Of a stretch of DNA of 64,000 nucleotides, positions 10,588 to 18,890 are shown piece by piece. Below the pieces are notes generated by a model. That model did not search any database and was not told where the DNA came from. It saw only the letters and a program-made list of their open reading frames with translations. Within the stretch, counting starts at the first letter, position 1; each line of letters starts with the position of its first letter. Position numbers and translations under genes: made by a program. The DNA comes from Herbaspirillum chlorophenolicum (GTDB lineage Bacteria > Pseudomonadota > Gammaproteobacteria > Burkholderiales > Burkholderiaceae_D). The DNA lies in NCBI RefSeq assembly GCF_001189955.1, contig NZ_LFLT01000004.1, forward strand, positions 62,001 to 126,000, written 5' to 3'.

Positions 10588-10609
10588 AAATGCGAATTAT
10601 TTTCAATTG
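10588..10609 (-). promoter_or_regulatory. Fur box upstream of fecI
   Basis: The plus strand reads AAATGCGAATTATTTTCAATTG. This matches the overlapping hexamer pattern of Fur sites seen upstream of fecI-type genes (AATGCGAAT..TT.TCATT). The sequence is strikingly AT-rich compared with its surroundings and lies at promoter distance from the fecI ATG. Confidence 0.7.
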
Positions 10610-10736
10610 TAAGGCAGACTTGGGCCCGGCCACAACTCCCGCGTATAGGCTGCAGTGCCCGCCCTGCTTGTACGGAAGAGCTTCGCTTCGGTGGCGTGCC
10701 CGGATAGAATCGGTGAACAAACAGGAGAGAGACCGC

Positions 10737-11147
10737 ATGGCCAACCCGATATCCGGCGAACCGCAATCACCCTCCAGCCTGATTGATGCCCGCATCATTG
10801 AACTAGGCGGCTGGCGAGGCGAACAATTGGCGCGTGCGCGCGCCCTGATCAAGGAGGCGCTGCCGGAGGTCACCGAGGAATGGAAATGGCGCGGCGTGCC
10901 GGTGTGGGAAGCCGGCGGAATCATTTGTACCGGCGAGAGCTATAAGAACTACATCAAGCTGACCTTCGCCAAGGGCGCCTCATTGGACGATCCGGCCGGC
11001 TTGTTCAATGCATCGCTGGAAGGCAATACGCGACGGGCAATCGATATTCACGAAGGCATGATGCTGGATAAGCCGGCATTCCAGGCTCTGGTACGTGCCG
11101 CTGCACAACTGAACCTGGCCAGCAAGGCGAAAAAGAAAACGCGTTGA
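10737..11147 (+). CDS. DUF1801 family protein
   Basis: The 136-residue protein has the DUF1801 features: EVTEEWKWRGVPVWEAGGIICTGESYKNYIKLTF, in which the paired tryptophans and the TGESYKN turn are typical, and a lysine-rich tail (KAKKKTR). The start at 10737 is set by a good AGGAG at 10723-10727. The fold is that of small YdhG-like proteins with no established activity. It stands alone between fecI (divergent) and a cupin gene 51 bp downstream on the same strand. Confidence 0.85.
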   Translation: MANPISGEPQSPSSLIDARIIELGGWRGEQLARARALIKEALPEVTEEWKWRGVPVWEAGGIICTGESYKNYIKLTFAKGASLDDPAGLFNASLEGNTRRAIDIHEGMMLDKPAFQALVRAAAQLNLASKAKKKTR

Positions 11148-11198
11148 GATGCGCGGGCAGAGGATCTGCCGCCTGTTAAACTGCCGGCCAGTTTACCG

Positions 11199-11579
11199 AT
11201 GACTTCCGCCATGACCATGACTGCCATCACCGAGTTTCGCCATCAATCCCCGGCTCCTGAATACGACCATCCGCGTGAAGAGCGCAGGCTGGAAGGCAAT
11301 CCGAAACGCACGACCTGGAATCATTTCACCAACGCCGGCGGCGAAGTCAGCGCCGGCATCTGGTCTTGCGAAAAAGGCAGCTGGCGTATCGCTTTCGCGC
11401 CCAACAAGGATGAATATTTCTACGTGCTTGAAGGCCGCTGCCGCGTCATCGATGAACAAGGCCATGCCGCCGAAGCCGGCCCGGGAGATGCCCTCGTGAT
11501 CCCCGGGGGTTTCAAGGGTATCTTCGAAGTCGTCGAGCCGGTGCGCAAGCACTATGTGATTGTTGAGCGAGCGGACTGA
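11199..11579 (+). CDS. Cupin domain protein (DUF861/cupin_3 type)
   Basis: The 126-residue protein is a single small beta-barrel cupin. Its key stretch is EYFYVLEGRCRVIDEQGHAAEAGPGDALVIPGGFKGIFEV, with the glycine- and proline-rich turns of cupin motif 1 and 2. The usual metal histidines of motif 1 are not present, as in many DUF861 members, so an enzyme activity is uncertain. It converges on the leftward DUF4157 gene; only 1 bp separates their stop codons. Confidence 0.87.
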   Translation: MTSAMTMTAITEFRHQSPAPEYDHPREERRLEGNPKRTTWNHFTNAGGEVSAGIWSCEKGSWRIAFAPNKDEYFYVLEGRCRVIDEQGHAAEAGPGDALVIPGGFKGIFEVVEPVRKHYVIVERAD

Positions 11580-11580
11580 C

Positions 11581-13335
11581 TTATTCCGCATTTCCCTGGG
11601 TTGCCGCCAGATATTGGTTAAACAATTGCTGCAAATATGGCAGGGAAGCATAGGCCACCACCGCAATACCGACCGCAGGCACGACCCAGTTCAAGAATCC
11701 GCGCGTCAAACGGGTGCCCCAGGAAGCCGCCGCATTCGTCAGCGCGCCGGCAGTCAGTGTCATGACATTGACGTTCGCATTGCCAGCGGTGGCGAATTTT
11801 TGCTTGAACTGTTCAGCCGCCGTACGCCGGTCATTCAGCCATGCCGGAGCGCCCATACGCCACGAGGCATTGATCAAGGGGGGATAGTCGCCCAGTTCTG
11901 TCGCATAAAAAGTGCCGACCACATGCGCCAGTTCGGCATGCACCTGCGACTCGGTATATTTATTATCGCGGCCATGCGGCCCCTGCGCGGCGTTATGGTA
12001 AGCCGCGCCTGGCGCCAGCCCCTGCAGATGTGCCTCAAGTCCAGCCAGCACCCCCGGCCCGCCCGGTCCGAGCGGATAATTTCCCGTGTTGGAGTAGTGC
12101 GCGATCAATGCAGCTCTGGCTTCTGCCTTGATGATGTCTTTCGCGGCGACTTTCACGTCGGCGCCGACTGCCCCGTTCGCAAGGAAGTCCTCGATCCATC
12201 CGGTCAAGACGATCGCTGTCGCCTTGTCCGTCACCGGAGCGGCGAAATCGGCGGTGTAACCATTGCCGTTGATGGCGGCATTGACGGCCGCATCGCCCCT
12301 CAGCGCTAACCGGATAGCCTCCACGGCTTGCCAATAGCGCGCGCTGTCCGAGTTCAGTGTCGAAGTGCTGCCATCACCGGCATAGTTGCCCAGTACGCGA
12401 TCTTGTGACACCTCAACGATATAACCGACCGGCGAGTAGTACTGGTTTTGGCCGGGGTTGTAGTGCGTAGTGCTGTTACCTGCGCCGCCTGCCAGCCATC
12501 GGTTCAGATCAATCGGGCGGTTATTCCAGGAAGCGGCATCGGTGCCGCCGAATGTATCGGTGTCCAGCGGTGAGGCATGCGTCAGGCGCAGGACTTCATT
12601 GTCCATGTCGCCGGGATTCTGGATGCTTTTGATGTAGCGGGCGAGTTGCATCGGTTGCCGCCCCGGCATGAACGTCGTGGAAAGCAGGGGTGAGGTTCCT
12701 GTCGCCTTGAATTGCATGGCCCGCTCGCCCATCGTGGTCGCCTCCAGCTCCAGGCCTGGATCATCGTTCACATCGATACCCTTGGCCTGGGTCGTCGCGC
12801 GCACTCTGCCCTGCTTTTGCTGCACCACATGCCAGGCCTCGTGCGGCAAATGCTGCTCTTGACCGGGAGCCAGATGGATCTCCGTACCCTGTGCATAGGC
12901 ATGCGCATGCAGTTGTGCCGGCATGGAGGAGTTGTAATGCACCTTCACGTCATCCATCGACAGGCCGGACATGCTTTCCACGCCGGACTTCAAGTTGTCC
13001 GGGAGGCCGGTGCTGTTTGCCTTTTGCACACTCCCGAATTTTCCCTGCAACGGGTATTCCTCTTCCGGCTTGACGGCGAGCTGGGCGGTCCCGGCCTTTT
13101 CCAATTCCTCTCCGTCTGCCGCTTTTCGCTGTGCGGTATCGCCCTCGATGACCTGCACCTGCTTGCGTTGTGCGGCTGAGCGCGGACTGCGTGCGATCAT
13201 GTCCGAAATTTTTCCCTGTGCTATCGCCGACGCCCGGTTGTCGATGAAAGTCAACTGCCCATCCGCAACGGGCACATGCGTGATCACGGCGCTCCGACGT
13301 TGTTGTTCCGATTTGGATTGTGCTGTCTGCTTCAT
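11581..13335 (-). CDS. DUF4157 (eCIS-core) putative metallopeptidase with a toxin-like C-terminal region
   Basis: The 584-residue protein has three visible parts. Residues 1-100 hold the FIDNRASAIAQGKISDMIARSP lead-in typical of DUF4157 proteins. Residues about 105-180 are the DUF4157 domain: GLPDNLKSGVESMSGLSMDDVKVHYNS, then a zinc-protease motif HEAWH (His165, Glu166, His169) followed by VQQKQGRV. Residues about 235-584 match nothing I know and end in a hydrophobic segment (FLNWVVPAVGIAVVAYASL) and a short tail. Such proteins are linked to extracellular contractile injection systems and polymorphic toxins, but no sheath, tube or immunity gene is present here. The ATG at 13333-13335 has an AAAGGA Shine-Dalgarno sequence. 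Function is inferred only from the domain. Confidence 0.85.
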   Translation of the reverse strand: MKQTAQSKSEQQRRSAVITHVPVADGQLTFIDNRASAIAQGKISDMIARSPRSAAQRKQVQVIEGDTAQRKAADGEELEKAGTAQLAVKPEEEYPLQGKFGSVQKANSTGLPDNLKSGVESMSGLSMDDVKVHYNSSMPAQLHAHAYAQGTEIHLAPGQEQHLPHEAWHVVQQKQGRVRATTQAKGIDVNDDPGLELEATTMGERAMQFKATGTSPLLSTTFMPGRQPMQLARYIKSIQNPGDMDNEVLRLTHASPLDTDTFGGTDAASWNNRPIDLNRWLAGGAGNSTTHYNPGQNQYYSPVGYIVEVSQDRVLGNYAGDGSTSTLNSDSARYWQAVEAIRLALRGDAAVNAAINGNGYTADFAAPVTDKATAIVLTGWIEDFLANGAVGADVKVAAKDIIKAEARAALIAHYSNTGNYPLGPGGPGVLAGLEAHLQGLAPGAAYHNAAQGPHGRDNKYTESQVHAELAHVVGTFYATELGDYPPLINASWRMGAPAWLNDRRTAAEQFKQKFATAGNANVNVMTLTAGALTNAAASWGTRLTRGFLNWVVPAVGIAVVAYASLPYLQQLFNQYLAATQGNAE

Positions 13336-13604
13336 GCCATTTTCCTTTACGTATTTCGACCACGAGGGAAAGACACTCATCATGCCATGCCGTTGTGCCA
13401 TCTCCGGCGCGTTGCGGAGCCAGTACGCTGCACTCTTCCAGTCGCCTCGGACAGTGCCTCCACAGGCATTTTTGAGGCGCACCGTTTACTCGTCCGGGCA
13501 GGACATCAACAGATCGTGAACGGTCGTATTCGGCACCACAAAACCGTTAGCGATTCACATTCTCCTTATCGGATTGCAGGCAATGCGTTTCTTCCCCTTA
13601 AAAA
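13336..13604 (-). other. Upstream region of the DUF4157 gene with an in-frame, stop-interrupted coding-like stretch
   Basis: This 269-bp gap lies between ycaO and the DUF4157 start. The DUF4157 reading frame continues upstream without a gap through 13482, then meets TAA (13486-13488) and TGA (13555-13557). The translated segments between and after these stops (FVVPNTTVHDLLMSCPDE; then GDWKSAAYWLRNAPEMAQRH) look protein-like and faintly resemble small phage or DNA-binding proteins. This could be a decayed small gene or leader sequence; chance is also possible. No promoter is obvious. Confidence 0.3.
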
Positions 13605-15833
13605 CTATCGTGTTTTTTTGATAGGAAGTTGCCATATGGTAGCCGCTCCGTCGGCCCGCGCCTTATGCAATTTCTTGTAGCTATCGATCAGGCGGTGGTG
13701 CCTGTCGAGCCCTTCCAGCTTCATGCTCGTTGGCGTCAACCCGAAGAAGCGCACGCTGCCATCCACCGATCCCATTACCGCATCCATCCGGGCATCGCCG
13801 AACATGCGGCGGAAGTTGACCGCGTAGTCGTCCATTTCCAGTTCATCATCGAGCAGCACCTCCAGCACCACATTCAAGGCCTGGTAAAACAATCCGCGCT
13901 CGACCGTGTTGTCGTTGTACTGCAGGAAGGCGCCCACCAGCTCCTGCGCCGTCTCGAATTGCTTCAGGGCGAGATTGATCAGCAGCTTCAACTCGAGCAC
14001 GGTCAGTTGGCCCCAGTCCGTATTCTCGTCAAATTCGATGCCGATCAAGGTGGCGATATCGGAGTACTCATCCAGCTCGCTGTTCTCCAGACGCTCAAGC
14101 AGCGCCGCCAGGCTGGCATCGTCCAGGCGATGCAAATTCAGGATATCGGCGCGGAACAACAGCGCCTTGTTGGTGTTATCCCAGATCAAATCCTCTACCG
14201 GATAAATCTCCGAATAACCGGGCACCAGAATGCGGCAAGCTGTGGCGCCCAGTTGGTCGTACACCGCCATGTACACCTCTTTGCCCATCTCTTCCAGAAT
14301 GCCGAACAAGGTTGCGGCTTCCTCGGCATTGGAGTTTTCCCCCTGGCCGGAAAAATCCCACTCGACAAACTCAACATCCGCTTTGGCGCTGAAAAAGCGC
14401 CACGACACGATGCCGCTGGAATCGATGAAGTGTTCGACAAAGTTATTCGGCTCAGTCACCGCATTGCTTTCAAAGGTGGGCTGAGGCAAATCGTTCAGGC
14501 CTTCAAAACTGCGCCCCTGCAGCAATTCCGTAAGGCTGCGTTCCAGCGCCACTTCAAAGCTCGGGTGCGCGCCGAACGAGGCAAACACACCGCCTGTACG
14601 CGGATTCATCAAGGTGACGCACATCACCGGGTAGGTCCCGCCCAGCGACGCGTCCTTCACCAGCACCGGAAAGCCCTGTTCTTCCAGGCCCTTGATCCCG
14701 GCCAGGATGCCGGGGTATTTCGCCAGCACTTCCTGCGGCACATCAGGCAGGGCGATTTCGCCCTCCAGGATTTCGCGCTTGACCGCCCGTTCGAAAATTT
14801 CGGACAGGCATTGCACCTGCGCTTCGACCAGCGTATTGCCGGCACTCATGCCGTTGCTGACGAACAGGTTTTCGATCAGGTTGGACGGGAAATACACCAC
14901 CTCGCCGTCCGACTGCCGCACATACGGCAGCGAACAGATGCCGCGCTCTGCATTGCCGGAATTGGTGTCGACCAGGTGCGAGGCGCGCAATTCGCCATCG
15001 GGGTTGTAAATTTCCAGGCAGTATTCATCCAGGATCTCTTTCGGCAGCGCATCTTTGCGGCCAGGCTTGAACCAGCGCTCGTTCGGGTAATGCACAAACT
15101 CTGCATTGGCAATGTCTTCGCCCCAAAACGCACCGGCGTAAAAATGGTTGTTGCTGAGCCGTTCGATATACTCGCCCAGCGCCGATGCCAACGCGCTTTC
15201 CTTGGTTGCTCCCTTGCCATTGGTAAAACACATCGGCGAGTGCGCATCGCGGATATGCAAGGACCACACATTGGGAATGATATTGCGCCACGAAGCGATT
15301 TCAATCTTGATGCCCAGGCCCGCCAGCAAGCCCGACATATTGGCGATGGTCTGCTCCAGCGGCAGGTCCTTGCCCAGAATATAGGTACTGGCATCGTCAG
15401 CCGGCTTCATCGTCAACAAGGCCTGCGCATCGGCATCCAGGTTCTCGACTTCTTCAATGACGAACTCGGGGCCTTCCTGCACTACCTTTTTCACCGTACA
15501 GCGCTCGATGGAGCGCAGGATTCCGCGACGATCCGCTTCCGAGATATCGGCCGGCAGCTCGACCTGGATCTTGAAGGTCTGCTGGTAACGGTTTTCCGGA
15601 TCGACGATATTGTTTTGCGACAGGCGGATATTTTCGGTAGGAATATTGCGTGTGTTGCAGTACAACTTCACGAAGTAAGCCGCGCACAAGGCCGATGAGG
15701 CCAGAAAATAATCGAAGGGACCAGGCGCCGAGCCGTCGCCCTTATAACGGATAGGCTGGTCGGCTACGACCGTGAAGTCATCGAACTTGGCTTCAAGACG
15801 CAGCTTGTCGAGGAAGTTGACCTTAATTTCCAT
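13605..15833 (-). CDS. ycaO: OsmC-YcaO fusion protein
   Basis: The 742-residue protein joins an OsmC-like domain (about 1-140) to a full YcaO domain (about 150-560) and the helical C-terminal region found in E. coli YcaO. The OsmC part keeps two cysteines, Cys50 in ASSALCAAYF and Cys112 in IERCTVKK, in the positions of the redox pair. The YcaO part is colinear with E. coli YcaO (GKGATKESALASALGEYIERLS; SNGMSAGNTLVEAQVQ; SFGAHPSFEVALERSLTELLQGR). YcaO domains use ATP to activate amide backbones; E. coli YcaO assists RimO in thiomethylation of S12. No RiPP precursor gene is evident here. Start ATG at 15831-15833. Confidence 0.9.
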   Translation of the reverse strand: MEIKVNFLDKLRLEAKFDDFTVVADQPIRYKGDGSAPGPFDYFLASSALCAAYFVKLYCNTRNIPTENIRLSQNNIVDPENRYQQTFKIQVELPADISEADRRGILRSIERCTVKKVVQEGPEFVIEEVENLDADAQALLTMKPADDASTYILGKDLPLEQTIANMSGLLAGLGIKIEIASWRNIIPNVWSLHIRDAHSPMCFTNGKGATKESALASALGEYIERLSNNHFYAGAFWGEDIANAEFVHYPNERWFKPGRKDALPKEILDEYCLEIYNPDGELRASHLVDTNSGNAERGICSLPYVRQSDGEVVYFPSNLIENLFVSNGMSAGNTLVEAQVQCLSEIFERAVKREILEGEIALPDVPQEVLAKYPGILAGIKGLEEQGFPVLVKDASLGGTYPVMCVTLMNPRTGGVFASFGAHPSFEVALERSLTELLQGRSFEGLNDLPQPTFESNAVTEPNNFVEHFIDSSGIVSWRFFSAKADVEFVEWDFSGQGENSNAEEAATLFGILEEMGKEVYMAVYDQLGATACRILVPGYSEIYPVEDLIWDNTNKALLFRADILNLHRLDDASLAALLERLENSELDEYSDIATLIGIEFDENTDWGQLTVLELKLLINLALKQFETAQELVGAFLQYNDNTVERGLFYQALNVVLEVLLDDELEMDDYAVNFRRMFGDARMDAVMGSVDGSVRFFGLTPTSMKLEGLDRHHRLIDSYKKLHKARADGAATIWQLPIKKTR

Positions 15834-15965
15834 GGGGGAATTCTGAAAATGGCGCTAAAAATGATATGGCCGCTATTATCGGTCATCTGTCGCCACTCCG
15901 GTGCGGTGCAATACACCGATGCTGTCTGCAAACACCTCCGCCTACGAATAATCTGAGCGTTGAAG

Positions 15966-16030
15966 CCGGATATGGCACAGATATGCCCTATCCGGTTTTG
16001 CGACGCGGCTCCGGAACAGTGCACCGGAGC
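15966..16030. repeat. Two hairpins between the hydrolase gene and ycaO
   Basis: CCGGATA (15966-15972) pairs with TATCCGG (15989-15995) with an inner GGC/GCC pair, and GCTCCGG (16008-16014) pairs with CCGGAGC (16024-16030). Both lie downstream of the leftward alpha/beta hydrolase stop at 16070. A TTTT run follows the first one only on the plus strand, so termination in the leftward direction is uncertain. Confidence 0.4.
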
Positions 16031-16069
16031 TCAGCAACAGCCCTCCATTTTCCGAGGCATCAATAACAA

Positions 16070-16843
16070 CTATTTCTGGCCGTGCGCAGCCTGCTCGATG
16101 ATCTTCGCAACCACCTCCGGCTGCGAGACGTAGATCGCGTGGCTGCCGGGGGCTTCGCTGACCGTCGCGCCAGCGCGCTGCGCCATCATGCGCTGCACCG
16201 GCGGCGGGATCATGCGGTCGTCGGTGGCGACCAGGTACCAGCTCGGCTTCGACTTCCAGGCCGGGACGGTGATGGCGCCGCCTGCGGCCTGAAGGCCCCA
16301 CGGTACCTGGGAGTCCGCCATGAAGCCGGCTTCGTCGCTCGGGACATCACCAGCGAATGAGGCCGCGAACTTCGCACGGTCGAGAAAGAGGAATCCGTCC
16401 TGGGGCGCAAGGATCGGCGGGACCGGCGCGCCAGGAGCCGGATTGGAGGTCAGCGACTGGACCGACTCGCCCGCGTCCGGGGCGAATGCGGCGATGTAGA
16501 CCAGCCTTTGTACCTTCGGGTCCGTGCCGGCTTCAGAGATCACCGCACCGCCGTAGGAATGCCCCACCAGCACCACGCCCCCATCCTGCCGCGCAATGGT
16601 TCGCTTCGTGACCGCGACATCGTCCGCGAGAGACGTTGTCGGGTTCTGCACGATGCTGACGTTATAGCCGTTCTTCTTCAGGATGTTATAGACCTTCTGC
16701 CAGCCGGAACCGTCGACGAACCCGCCATGAACGAGCACGACGTTCTTGATGGCTTGCGAGGTTTGTGTCTGATCGGCGGCATTGGCCGTGGAGGCCAAGG
16801 ATGTAACGATAGCCGTGGCGACGGCCAGAGTCTTGAGGTTCAT
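16070..16843 (-). CDS. Exported alpha/beta hydrolase
   Basis: The 257-residue protein begins with a signal peptide (KTLAVATAIVTSLASTANA). The mature part has the oxyanion segment LVHGGFVDGSGW, the nucleophile elbow GHSYGG (Ser96), an acid candidate in ATDDRMIPP (Asp208/209) and His235 in GSHAIYVSQP. This is the salicylate-esterase/hydroxynitrile-lyase-like subgroup often annotated simply as alpha/beta hydrolase; the substrate is unknown. It has a GGAG Shine-Dalgarno and follows the YcaC-like gene by 74 bp, so the two probably form an operon controlled by the divergent LysR regulator. Confidence 0.9.
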   Translation of the reverse strand: MNLKTLAVATAIVTSLASTANAADQTQTSQAIKNVVLVHGGFVDGSGWQKVYNILKKNGYNVSIVQNPTTSLADDVAVTKRTIARQDGGVVLVGHSYGGAVISEAGTDPKVQRLVYIAAFAPDAGESVQSLTSNPAPGAPVPPILAPQDGFLFLDRAKFAASFAGDVPSDEAGFMADSQVPWGLQAAGGAITVPAWKSKPSWYLVATDDRMIPPPVQRMMAQRAGATVSEAPGSHAIYVSQPEVVAKIIEQAAHGQK

Positions 16844-16917
16844 TAGGGTTCTCCAATGGTTAGCTGGTGGGGCGCGACGGCTATAGGCATCGCATCATGT
16901 CAAAAGGAAACGTCGGT

Positions 16918-17658
16918 TCAGTTGCGCGAGAAGTACTGTTTCAGGCCGTAGACCAGGCCGGCGAAAGGTATGCCGAGCGCGGCGTAGACGGCCTCGGCGT
17001 CCGGTGCGGCGTTGTCGCCCAGAATTTCAACGGCGACGTTCGAGTAGCCAACAGGAATTACGCCGGCCTGCTGCATACGCGCTACGCCCATCTCGACCTG
17101 CGTCTTGCTGAAACCGCCGGAAGCGTCGATCACCGCATAGCTGCTGTAGCCGTCGGCAATTGCCGAGATCGCCGGGAAAGCGAGGCAGACGTCGGTCGAA
17201 ACGCCAGCCACGATCAACTTCTTGCGACCGGTTGCCTTGACCGCATCGACAACGCGGCGCTCGTCCCAGGCATTGACGGTGGTGCGCTCGATACGCTTCA
17301 CACCCGGAAGAGCTCCGGCCAGTTCGGGGATCAATGGACCCCACATGTTTTCAGTCGTTGTGGTGACGATAACCGGCACCTTCAGTGCCAGCGCGGCTTT
17401 GGCCAAGCCGACAACGTTGTGCTTGAGCTCAAGCGTTTCGATGTCTCGCACGCCGCTGTATAGGCCGACCTGATGGTCAACCAGCAGCAAGACGGCGTTG
17501 TCGCGGGTCAGGCGTTCGTAAAGATGGGGTGAGTTCATTTCAAGCTTCTCCTTGGTGGACTGGGACTTGGGGGTTGCGGCGGTAGCGGCGGTGCCAGCAC
17601 CGAGCGCGACCGCAGCGACTACTGCGTTGGACTGGTTGATAAATTGACGACGGTTCAT
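16918..17658 (-). CDS. YcaC-like cysteine hydrolase (isochorismatase superfamily) with a Tat signal
   Basis: The 246-residue protein starts MNRRQFINQSNAVVAAVALG, a twin-arginine signal followed by an alanine-rich segment, and then a YcaC-type domain. Asp61 in LLVDHQVGL and Cys158 in GVSTDVCLAF are the catalytic residues of the superfamily. The catalysed reaction is not known for YcaC relatives. An exported form is unusual, since these enzymes are mostly cytosolic. AGGAG precedes the ATG. The gene is divergent from a LysR gene and followed by an exported hydrolase, suggesting a joint periplasmic task. Confidence 0.88.
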   Translation of the reverse strand: MNRRQFINQSNAVVAAVALGAGTAATAATPKSQSTKEKLEMNSPHLYERLTRDNAVLLLVDHQVGLYSGVRDIETLELKHNVVGLAKAALALKVPVIVTTTTENMWGPLIPELAGALPGVKRIERTTVNAWDERRVVDAVKATGRKKLIVAGVSTDVCLAFPAISAIADGYSSYAVIDASGGFSKTQVEMGVARMQQAGVIPVGYSNVAVEILGDNAAPDAEAVYAALGIPFAGLVYGLKQYFSRN

Positions 17659-17757
17659 CGTGATCTCCTATCGGTGGCATATGGGTTGATTGCATATCGG
17701 CTTGGAATGGATATTAGAACGTGGACAATTAAAGAACAATTATGGAAAATGAGAGCC

Positions 17758-17779
17758 ATCGTCCATAAAATGGGACGAT
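17758..17779. promoter_or_regulatory. Inverted repeat in the LysR divergent promoter region
   Basis: ATCGTCC-8 bp-GGACGAT is a perfect 7-bp inverted repeat located 47 bp before the LysR start and 100 bp before the YcaC-like start. LysR proteins bind such dyads in divergent promoter regions, so this is the best operator candidate. Confidence 0.6.
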
Positions 17780-17825
17780 GAATTGATGCAGACTTCGATT
17801 ACCGCGCACACTGAAGGAGGCGGCG

Positions 17826-18734
17826 ATGCTAGATTTGAATGATGTCTACTACTACGTCCAGGTGGTCGAACACCAGGGCATCACAGCCGCGGCACGGGCG
17901 CTCGACATGCCAAAGTCCAGCATCAGCCGGCGCATCCTCGCGCTGGAGGCGTCGCTGGGCGCACGGCTGATTCAGCGCACGTCGCGGCGTTTCGTCGTGA
18001 CAGAGATCGGCGCGGAGTTTCATCGCCATGCGCTGGCCATGCTGGTCGAAGCGGATGCAGCGGAAAACGTCGTGCGAAGCCGCACCACGGAGCCGAACGG
18101 CACTATCCGCTTTACCTGTTCTGTGGCGTTTGCACAGTTGGCCCTGGCTGAACTGATTCCCCGCTTCATGGCGACGTACCCGCGTGTGCGCATCGTTCAG
18201 CATGCAACGAATCGCTATGTCGACCCTGTGCATGAAGGTTTCGACCTCTGCCTGCGCGCGCATACCCAGCCGCTGCCCGATTCGTCATTGATTCAGCGCT
18301 CCATCGCCCAGATCCCCTGGTATCTGTTTGCGTGCCCAAACTATCTCGCCCACAAGGGCATGCCCAGCGAACCCGCTGCATTGTCAGAGTACGACGGCAT
18401 CGCACTTGGCGGTGCGCAGGAGAGCCATACCTGGCACCTTCGCGATGCACACCATCCCGATCAAGTCGTCGCAGTTCCGTTCACGCCCACTCTTCTGAGC
18501 GATGACATGGCAACCCTGAAAGCCGCCGCCTGTGCGGGTTTAGGCATCGTTGCATTACCAGGTTACGTCGGCTCCCGCGAAGTTGAGCGGGGCCAGTTGA
18601 TTCGCGTGTTGCCTCAATGGATAGCGGGCCTGGCGACGATGAGTGTATTAATGCCTTCTCGCCGCGGCCTGCTGCCATCGGTGGCTGCGTTTGTCGAGTT
18701 TCTTGCCGAGCACGTCCCGACGACTGTCCAATGA
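17826..18734 (+). CDS. LysR family transcriptional regulator
   Basis: The 302-residue protein has the LysR winged helix-turn-helix at its N terminus (ITAAARALDMPKSSISRRILALEASLGARL at about residues 19-48) and a C-terminal substrate-binding fold. The sequence DVYYYVQVVEHQGITAAARAL groups it with the LysR regulators that control neighbouring oxidoreductase or hydrolase genes. AGGAGG at 17815-17820 sets the ATG at 17826. It is divergent from the YcaC-like and alpha/beta hydrolase genes, which are the probable targets. The coinducer is unknown. Confidence 0.93.
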   Translation: MLDLNDVYYYVQVVEHQGITAAARALDMPKSSISRRILALEASLGARLIQRTSRRFVVTEIGAEFHRHALAMLVEADAAENVVRSRTTEPNGTIRFTCSVAFAQLALAELIPRFMATYPRVRIVQHATNRYVDPVHEGFDLCLRAHTQPLPDSSLIQRSIAQIPWYLFACPNYLAHKGMPSEPAALSEYDGIALGGAQESHTWHLRDAHHPDQVVAVPFTPTLLSDDMATLKAAACAGLGIVALPGYVGSREVERGQLIRVLPQWIAGLATMSVLMPSRRGLLPSVAAFVEFLAEHVPTTVQ

Positions 18735-18800
18735 GCCGTGACTAGCCAACAGCGTTAAAACGCCTGCGTCTTGCTCAACAGCTCATGGGACTGACATATG

Positions 18801-18827
18801 AAAAAAGCCCGCGAAACTCGCGGGCTT
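18801..18827 (-). terminator. Intrinsic terminator of the YdeI gene
   Basis: A 9-bp perfect stem (AGCCCGCGA/TCGCGGGCT) with a 3-nt loop is followed, on the minus strand, by six Ts. It lies about 65 bp downstream of the leftward YdeI-like gene stop and also separates it from the LysR gene on the other strand. Confidence 0.85.
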
Positions 18828-18890
18828 ATGCGTCTTTATTGCCTGTGGTTGCCTGAGCCTGAAAGATCAAGCACCAACGTCATCGTCACG

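Noticed and set aside
13555..13560. Possible selenocysteine or readthrough at the in-frame TGA upstream of DUF4157
   Set aside because: There is no SECIS-like hairpin and a second stop (TAA) follows in frame; decay or chance is simpler.
13629..15698. 689-codon open frame on the plus strand
   Set aside because: It is antisense to the OsmC-YcaO fusion, which is colinear with E. coli YcaO over its whole length.
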